From contig ATSW01003901.1 in assembly GCA_000444245.1 (NCBI GenBank), forward strand, positions 1 to 21,982: DNA of 21,982 nt, read 5' to 3'. The notes beneath the pieces were generated by a model. The model saw only the letters and a program-made list of their open reading frames with translations. It was not told the DNA's origin and ran no database searches. The stretch comes from Botryllus schlosseri (lineage: Eukaryota; Chordata; Ascidiacea; Stolidobranchia; Styelidae). Of the stretch, positions 1 to 9,200 are shown one piece after another. Both the position numbers and the translations under genes were made by a program. The number at the start of each line of letters is the position of its first letter. Within the stretch, counting starts at the first letter, position 1.

Positions 1-104
1 GTCGAAGCTAAATCATGAACCACTAATACTCGATCCAAACTCAAACTGGTATTTAGAATTTCTACGACCACTTCCGAACAATAATTAATTCTGCATTTCA
101 TCAG
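1..104 (+). other. End of an upstream gene 1 intron
   Basis: This is non-coding sequence ending in an AATTCTGCATTTCATCAG acceptor for exon a. No exon is visible in it. The preceding exon, expected to be a 91-nt LDLa front, lies outside the window. Confidence 0.6.
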
Positions 105-250
105 TGATGGAACGGATGAATTGGCGTGGACGAATGGAGATATGGACACCGCTGGAACATCCTGCCGCCTTAAAAGAGGGAATGACAGTCGACATTCTAT
201 ATGTGTGTTACCTTCAAATCTTGCTCCGTATAGAGGTCAACTGTGTGGCG
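105..250 (+). CDS. Gene 1 exon a: DGTDE box plus divergent LDLa half
   Basis: The exon follows a TCAG acceptor and ends at GTGAGC (phase 2 in, phase 1 out). It opens with D-G-T-D-E, the calcium box of an LDLa whose first five cysteines must lie in an exon left of the window. A 16-residue linker leads to C6, then a CVLPSNLAPYRGQLCGG stretch. It aligns with gene 2 exons 16281-16429 and 19982-20148, which begin and end in the same phases. It is 146 nt against 149 and 167 nt for those two. Confidence 0.85.
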
Positions 251-3200
251 GTGAGCAATTCTTGTCTTATATTGCTCTAGAAGCGGCAAGAGAAGCGATG
301 GCTTGTGAAATTCTATAAGTGGGCCGTACTATAATAAAGAAGATCGACCTCGTGTAAATGACCAATGCTGTCGAAAACACTATGAATACCAAACTCGTCA
401 AAGACAACATTGCTCTTTGATATGATCAAGGTCGACCAACTACACAATAACAGAGCTTACGTAACCAGCGTAATCAGCGAATATCAGGCAAAGCGAAATT
501 TGATATCGAGAGGAATAAATCGGGATTTCATTAATATTCCAAGAACTGTAATGGCAAATTGCATGGTGATGACGAGTCCCACACTATTGCAATTTTAGGC
601 TACTTTCAATGTCGCCCTAAATCCCTATTAACGAGGTATCAATGATGCTTTGCTTATAAGGTATCGACGTGCCAGGTTTTGGTTAATGATATTCATTCGG
701 CCGTCTTTATAGTTCATCATACTCATTAATTTTTGGTATAGTCTGTCTGGATTGCTGTCCAGTCATTGTCCAATGTATATATTATCCGTCTATAGTCTGC
801 ACCCTCTCACTGATTTGTGTCAGAATATGCCCTACAAAGTCATTGTCAGCAAATGTAATAATGTTCCAATTCAAATTTATGAACGTGGAAAATGGTTGTT
901 ACCAGTTCGACGCTTTTATATTGATTACATTGTGGAACCCACATATATTATCTGTATGTTAGAATATGCGCGACTATCAATCGAAAAAACGATAACCGAT
1001 CAATAGGAGAATGAGTAAAATCACTCACTCAAAAATGTTTAAGGGATCTGTATGGTTCAAGTTGCACATATTTCAGTTTAAACATTGAACTCAGCATGAA
1101 AGTCTGACTTTAACTTTTTGACTCAGAATGCTACTGGATAAATACGATATGTCGTTGTGAATCGAGTATAGCGTCACATCAGATAGTCGGGTATGAAATC
1201 CATGACCACATTCCTATCTCAATAAGCTCACAACAACTAAGTACTTTACGCTAAGCCGCACACACTCCGCAAGTGCTGGAAACTGGCAATAGAATAATGT
1301 ACCATAAACATTAATTAAATAAAAGGATATGCAGTAAATAATATAGGCTACATAACGAAGATCCTGATAAAACCATTCGGTCACTACTGAGTTAAATAAT
1401 TATCACACCTGTTTTCATTTTCATATTTCGTGTCGCCGGGCTCAGGGTTCTCGTGTTGGGTGAACGAATTTCCCTGCGCAAATGGGAGGATGTGTCTTCC
1501 GCAAAGTCAGTATTGCAATGGAAAAGTTGAGTGCGAGTATGTAATGATATTCCTAATATAATTAACGCCAAAAACTGCCAGCGGATTTTAGTTTAAAATC
1601 GGCGTTATTGTGTAACATGCAAATGTAACGCCCTCGTATGTACATTGTGGTGTCATTGGCCGGAATGCCGCAGATTCGAGAATGTTTGTTTTTTCCGTTT
1701 ATAACTCATGTTGCATGTTTGAATGTGGTAGGGCTTGACCTGGAATCTTGAGGCACTCTGCGCTGGTGCTAGACTGAGATGGTAGACCGTGAGTTTGTCT
1801 CGAGACTGGAAATTAGAGTTGGAGTAGTAGTATGAAGTTGTTGTAGTGTAATAGGGGATGGTTTGTGGATGACAAAGCTAGTCGGGTCTGTGTATGGATT
1901 TAGCTGTATTCTGTGTGTGACGTAGAATTTTTGGTATTGTGTAAGCGGCGAGACGAGATGTTGAAACCAGAAATACAACGGCGTTCCTGTTAGGTCCTCC
2001 CATGCCGTATCAGGCACGCTGCACTTAAATTTAATCACAAAATGTACAGATATTTGCAAAGAGTTCGCCAATCATGCGTTCGCCACTATCGTTTATTTAT
2101 ATTACGGGTCCAGGGCCGTAAGTATTGGCGCGCGCTCCCAAACATGAACGTTTTACATTTTTACTTCATTAGTGTTCGCAATGTAAAATGTGTATTTGGA
2201 CGGGTGTGATTTCTAAAAATTCTTTCCAATGATATGTCAAATCAGGGCCACGTCCATAGCACAACACCCTTGAATGGTTTTGAACTTATTGAAAGATACG
2301 AACGGAGTATATCAGTATTCTCACATTTGGTTTTCGTTTATATCAAATATGACATGATCCCAATACCACTATACGATGTTACTCTACCATTTAGATTGCC
2401 TATCCTATAGGGGTTTGTTTGTTTGTTTTATTGACATAACAACAGTGGCGCTTTTCGCCTAGTAAGGCCATGTGGGCCACGACAGTAACAATTGTAATAT
2501 TTCATTGTCTTTGATTTTTCGTCATCTTCCGGGCGACTTTTCACACTCGCACTCTTTCACCATCGGCTTCCCTCGTTTTTCGTGCGCCCGTATATCTTCG
2601 TCTGTACTGCCGACTTTTGGCGCGGCTCACCTACATCTAGGCTTTTCAATGCACTGCGACTGCAGTGAAGTCGACAATCTATAGTGCGAGTGTGCCAAAT
2701 GTCAATATATCAACAACTGTCGTGTCAAACATTTTCGTTCATAACGCGCGTGCCAGAGGTAGCCGATAACCGGCGTAGCTTCTTTTATAACTAGAATCAC
2801 CTCACAAAGTTCCTATAAATAATACGGCAATGGCTAATATGGGCTGCTATGTTTGAAAAGCTGTGTGCACAAGATTCACTTAAATCTGCATCACATGTTA
2901 TCCAATGAAAATATGATACTACAGCGGGGTAATATAGCTGGTGAACATAAGTACGTGCATTGGACGAAGTAGACACCAAGTTCTACCTTTAATATGCATA
3001 TATCGACGCCTTCCCCGAAAAGCATCACATGTACTTATTCCAAACTACTTTCGATATTAATGGTTTAGAGACGGGAGTGACGAATTCAAGCAACCGGAAA
3101 AGACAAATTTTTCGGGCAGAATATGTCATCGACAGGGGAATCGGTGCATGATACCTGACTCACATATATGTGATGGCTTTTCGTTTTGTGATGACGGTAA

Positions 3201-6200
3201 GGGCAGTTTATTATCATTGGATGCCTGATAATTTCCGATATTAGATATCGCGGGGACTACAATTATATGCATTCCAATTTCCAAGTTATGATTGTGAGAG
3301 TCAAATGATAATGTGTTCGTTGGAGTGTTTTTGAGTAGGTTTGCGCACAATGATTCGAGAACTAGAATCTATATCAAATACAATGATTTGCGTCGCGCAG
3401 TGAGAAAGATTTTTTTCTTTAAAGGAAGTAAATTGGACGCCTCCTTCCAGCGACAGCTTTGTTATCAACGATTATAATTGTTTCGAAAATCTCTTCCCAT
3501 CATATGGTCGCCGTGGAATATCGATTAGTTATAGCTAGAGCCGACCAATATTGGATTTTTTGCCGAAACGGATCAAACCGATATCTACCAACTTCACCGA
3601 AAACACCGATGTATTCAGCAGATATTCAAAAGATGTGGAATCGGCATTATAAAGCGCATTTTCAAAACTTCATAGCATTCATCTGAACAAATTGCCATAC
3701 TTGGGACATGAAATAAACTAGAAAGACTTTGTCTGGACACCTGCAGAGTGTAAGCTTTGTGCAATGTACCAACATTCCGAGTCCACCGGTAAAATATTAT
3801 AGTGTTCGGACTTCCTGACATCATGCTGTGACGTCACGAAAATTGCCGACACAGTTTCACCTCCAATGACCGATACCGATATCTCTTTCAAAGTGTGATA
3901 TTGACTCGATATTATCGGTGAACCGATATTTTGTCGAACTCGAGTTTTAACGGTGGTTCTCAAATCATTTCACACGCCCATATTGACGATGGTGAAACAT
4001 TTCCCGCGCCTTGCTCATCGTCAAAAAAATAGAAAATGAAAAGGAGCCAACGAGCTTTGCGATTGCGAGAAATCTTCTATATTCGTGACATGAAAGGTTG
4101 TGCATTGAGAAAATAAAACTCGATGTCGGATTACCTGGTGTGTGGTCCTAATTCCTGCAGTTAAATGTCGCGCGCAAAAAATGTGTCAGTTACATAATAT
4201 TTTAGATTGACAATCGATTCGATCATTCAGCTGCTCAACTTTGTCCAGTCCTAGTTATCAGTGTCCGGAAATTTCCTTGAAATGAACTTTCTTCACAGGT
4301 GAAACGTAAGCGATTCATTGTTGTTATAGATTTGCATCCCTTGGTTGAAAATTTGATATTTCATAACTCGATTATATGGTTACTTTCGCAGACATCGATG
4401 AGTGTCTCTGTCCTACGAACGGGAATTGTGAGTAAACAATGCTTTGAATTTGATAAATTTTGTTACATCTTCTGTCTTTTGACACCAGATCGTTCGGATG
4501 ACAAATGTTTTCAATGCCTGATCGATACGTTCATGGTGTTACCGATCTCCAAGCATTGTAACGGAGTATTTGACTGCAGGGACCTCACCGACGAGTGCCT
4601 CTGCTCACCAGGCGATCGGCCTGAGATTTGTGAAAATGTCCTATGGGGTAAGTTTCATTCTCGAATTGTTTTAATAGTGCTAATTATAATTCAAATGCAG
4701 ACACGGGAAAGCCTCAGCTGTCTACAATTGAATGCTCTGTTGGGCGGAACGAATCAAGGACATTCATAGACGCATCAAGGGTTTGTGACCACTGGTAGGT
4801 TACCTGATAAATTCCCGCTCAAACTGAACAACTGAACATCCACATTAACCCGCATACTATACACAGCTACATTGTTTCATGAAAATCAGTAGCATCAATA
4901 TGCAGGGAAGGCAAAGATTCCGAGCGGGATTTTTCCGAAAACTAAACTTGTCGAGCAATGCATGATCTTTTCTAGGAAAATTTCATTGGTAAATGTCATA
5001 TTCAAGAGCTATGTAAATACAGTTATAGGGTCACGAGCCAATGTCTTGTTATGTTATTGCGACAATACATGGCACATAAACGTGTTTAGCATATCAGCTT
5101 CGACACAGGATTCGTAATATGCAAGTTAATGCGATATAATATGCGTATTTTCATGGTATCAGTAACTTAGTTATGGCAACAAGTAAACTTTTGACACTCT
5201 CGCAATACTGAAAATTGTTAGGTTATATGCTTGATACATCATATCCTATGAACAACTTGATTACAAAAGATGTTCTGCAGAACCAATGTACCTTTCATAT
5301 ACGCCTGAAGTAGACATGCAGCAATCCCTATTTATAAACGTAATTGATTACGGAGATTGCAGCATTTTCGAGTCATAGTAACCGGAGCGAGTAAATTTGC
5401 GATACCCACCCAAGTACAACCTACATGTAGCCTCGCACATATACGGGACCGTTACCGGATGGTTGCGGGGTAAAGGTAAATGACCTTATTTTTAGATGTT
5501 CTCATTTTGAAAATTGCGATGTTCTCCGATGTTATTAGTTATTTATTGCTACACCTAGGTTCATAGATCTATGGATTTGGTGTTTCACGTTAGTATGGAA
5601 ATGTCACATTTGCGTTCGTGTTCACAAGTAATCACAACTGTCTGAGCATTCGCGCAAACCCTACCATGTACGTCTATTTATTGCATATTTTATTCCTATT
5701 TCTACAGGATAGATTGTCCGAACGGCGAAGATGAGAACAATTGCCTACGAATAGGTACGTTTGCTTGGAACTAGTTATGTTCAAGGGGCTTGTTTCATTC
5801 CGGGCATCTTTATCTTAATCTTTATCTTCTTCTCTTATCTTTCCTGCATAGAATCAGTAGACCTGCGAAGTTCTTCAGTCATGCAAAACTATGCCGTCCA
5901 TGATTGCAATATATTGGCAACTGATTGGAATGCGAGCAATAAGACCACTGCAATCCAGCAAGTATAAGTGAAGATACCCGTTCATCATATGCACATTCCG
6001 ATACCGCACCTAACTGTCCAACACCGATAGGCTACTATACGATAGCCGTAAAATACAACAATAATAGTAATGATAAAAAATATTCGTTTCAATCGTTGGA
6101 TTCTATATTTTTATTGTGTCAATATACATAATGTACAACGCGATAGATAAGACACGGTGCTGTGTAATATATTTAATTACGTTCCATTGCAAGTTTGACT

Positions 6201-9200
6201 AATATGTCCGCGAGCGCAATTCCATCTTGAAACCTATTGAGTCAACAGATTATATACGACAGAGCAATGTCATATATGTCAGTCATAATAATCTTTGAGC
6301 TCTGGAAGTTGCATATAACATTTTAGCTTACACCTTTGCCCTCGAAACCATTCAATTATTCTGTAAAAGCATAACTCACCATTTATGCTGAGCATAACTC
6401 AGCATAAATGCAAACCCAACCCGGGGCGCAGGCAGCCGGCTAAGCGAATTTCGAGATAATTTACATATAACTTAGTTGCTGGGAGATTGTTCCCGTTGTC
6501 GGAATTCGGTATCATGTCACTAGAACGAAGTGACTAGAACGAAGACGCAATCTTCCGTCACACGGTTATTGTAATGGACATGTTCAGCATTTGATTATTT
6601 CCGTGAGGTACTGAAAATGTTACTTAGAGCATACAAAGTTGTGTGATTTGTACACAACCCACGATATGTCTTATAAATATGCCAGATTTGTAGTATAATG
6701 TTGGGAAGATGCTTTCGGCCCGCTAGACGATAAAATGTTGAAATTCAATCATCCTACACCATTTGATCTGTCAACGGTCGTAGGGCGGGATATTGCAATG
6801 ACGATCGATTTATTTCAGAGTCACCGAGCAGTTCGTCTCGGCTGGTCAAAGAATTAAACTATGAATGCACGTCACCTGTCGGGAAATGTGAGTTCGGCAT
6901 AGCTTGTTCGTTGTGCAGTGTGCAATTGTACACTGTATTAAAAATTCTGCAACATTTTTCTCCGGAATCTGTTTTTGAAGGGTTATTTATAGGGCTGGGC
7001 AAAATCGAGTACCCCAGTGATTCGATTCTGAATCACGTATTATGTATGTTTCGAGTCGATTCGAATATTCTAGTAACACTCATTATGACTTATAAGAGAA
7101 AGTAATGTGTCAAAGTTCAAATATGTACCTTTTATGTAACCACAAAAAAAGTTGATGCCTGTTATCCGTCACATTACAGATACTTGGGTATTTTTTCGAC
7201 CAGACCGATTTCTATAGCTGGTTCGTGGTACATAACTAGAATATAGCTTTCAATACAGCATCCACTGCAGTGCACTATTTATTAAACTCGAAGACTTTTC
7301 GGTTACCGAATTCATTGCACTTTCACAATGTTGTGGATTGATCATGAAGTCGAAAATGTGTCATTTCCAGAAACGTTCGTAGCTATGTACTATGTATCGT
7401 ATGTTGCGAATGTCTCGTAGGTTCAAGGCTTCCTCAGTGGAAAATAGTATCGAAACTAATATTCTCGTTGATAAATTATCCCCCCTAGCGAGGAGTGCAT
7501 AATTTCAGTACTCGTCTTTTACTACTCGTCGCGAATCGTTAAAATTATTCCTCGATTCAGATTCGAATCATTGTACTCATATAGTTCCCTGTGGTACTTG
7601 AAATATTGCAAATATTTGTTTGGTAACGTGGCCAGGTATAATAGTTTTAAAATCCATATTAAACTATTTATTTCCCGTTCTCTCTGTGTTCAGACGCCAC
7701 GAAATGTGATGGGATCGTTGAATGCGATGATTTCTTGGTGGAAGAATGTGGCTACTATTGTGATTCCAATCCAGAGTATTGCGAATTTATCGATATATAC
7801 AGTCATTATACAGGCAGTTACTGGAGCTACTTCATTCCTGACGACCCGATGTTAGTAATGATAATTAAATCTTACAAATTATTACATATATTAGCGACAG
7901 AGAGAAATGCGGTCAGGTGGGGCAAGCGAGGCGGTGCATCCCTTGTCAGCTTAAAAGAAAAAGTGTAAATACCTTTTATGATAATTGCTAATCTTCGATT
8001 GATAGTCATGGACATTTTTCACAGTCAAAATCAAGCGACTCGCCATACTATCATTCAAAAACATAGACTAAAGGTGAGCGTCGGCGCAGACCTCACTTGT
8101 GACAGTGCAATTTATCAAAAACGGCTCCAAATTATGATAACTGTCGTTAGACTAATGCTGTTGTATTGTGTGTATTGCAACAAACAACAATGCCAGGACA
8201 CTAGAACCCCCTCAAGTGCACGCAAAGGATTTTAAATCTGACTTTGTAACATGCGATGGCCGATCAGTAATACAATGTAAGGCGAGTTACAGATTAATCC
8301 ACCTGCACAATTTTACTTTGAAAATTCAAGAATCGCGACACTCGGAAACAATGTACTTACAGCGATAGATCGACTGTGCAGTGCATTGCAGTGTGAGATG
8401 TTGCGACGGTAAACATGTATTTCTCAGCAAAAAAACCTTTCACTCATGTAGCTGCTTTGTATTTGCATTGCCTACTTTAAATTGTGGGTACATCTTACGT
8501 TGCCTCCATGTAAAGAGCGCTACTGTGATATTAAACAAGTCTTGGAATAAATCAGCTATCCAATAATGTTTCTTTTATTTGGAATTCTGATTCTAAGGAA
8601 ATCTGCCTGCCAACTCTAAAGGCCTCGCCGACCATGAATATGTATTATATGCTATGTATATTAATGTGTAGGTTGGTTGTGCTTTCAGTAAATCCATGCC
8701 CCATTTATTTACATAGCATTGTCATCAAATCTTCCATTATCACCTCGTTTACGATTTGATGATTAGTACGACTATTCGCAATTGCCTCAGTCGTATAGGT
8801 AGACGATGAACTGAGCCTCATCGCATTCGACCGGTTGGTTCAATGTAATTTGAGTAGTCGTTCATTCGAGTGACCATGTCACTGTTGTAAATTGAGTAAC
8901 AGATGACTCAAGTCTGGTATGGTCAATTTTGTCGGATTGAAAATATATTTGTATGACGATTCCGATTACGTCCATTTGATTGAATAATAAGTAATAACAC
9001 ACGTCCGGTAGCAATAGGGTTGGATTAGGGTAAGGTTATGGTTAATATCAAGGATTAGGTTCGATGATTCAAATGGAATCTATCAATCAGCTGCTCGAAG
9101 CAACTATATTCATGTCACTAAAATTATCAATACGACATATTTCAAAATGTCACTCATACACACACACGACTGAATGGTACTCGAATTGACAACCTTTATG

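Larger units (their letters stand above)
5968..6818 (+). other. Gene 1 intronic stretch before exon h
   Basis: Intron sequence holding a 13-bp perfect hairpin (6380-6410) and a 14-bp tandem duplication (6517-6544). No AATAAA lies within the first 200 nt, which is relevant to the possible terminal exon just upstream. Confidence 0.55.

Noticed and set aside
1769-2071. 100-codon open stretch on the minus strand in intron b-c
   Set aside because: Its C/A-rich composition explains the lack of stops. No domain was recognised, and it may be transposon sequence.
3117-3119. Later acceptor for exon c
   Set aside because: It keeps the frame but would remove DGSDE, which completes the LDLa of exon b; the 3067-3068 acceptor is preferred.
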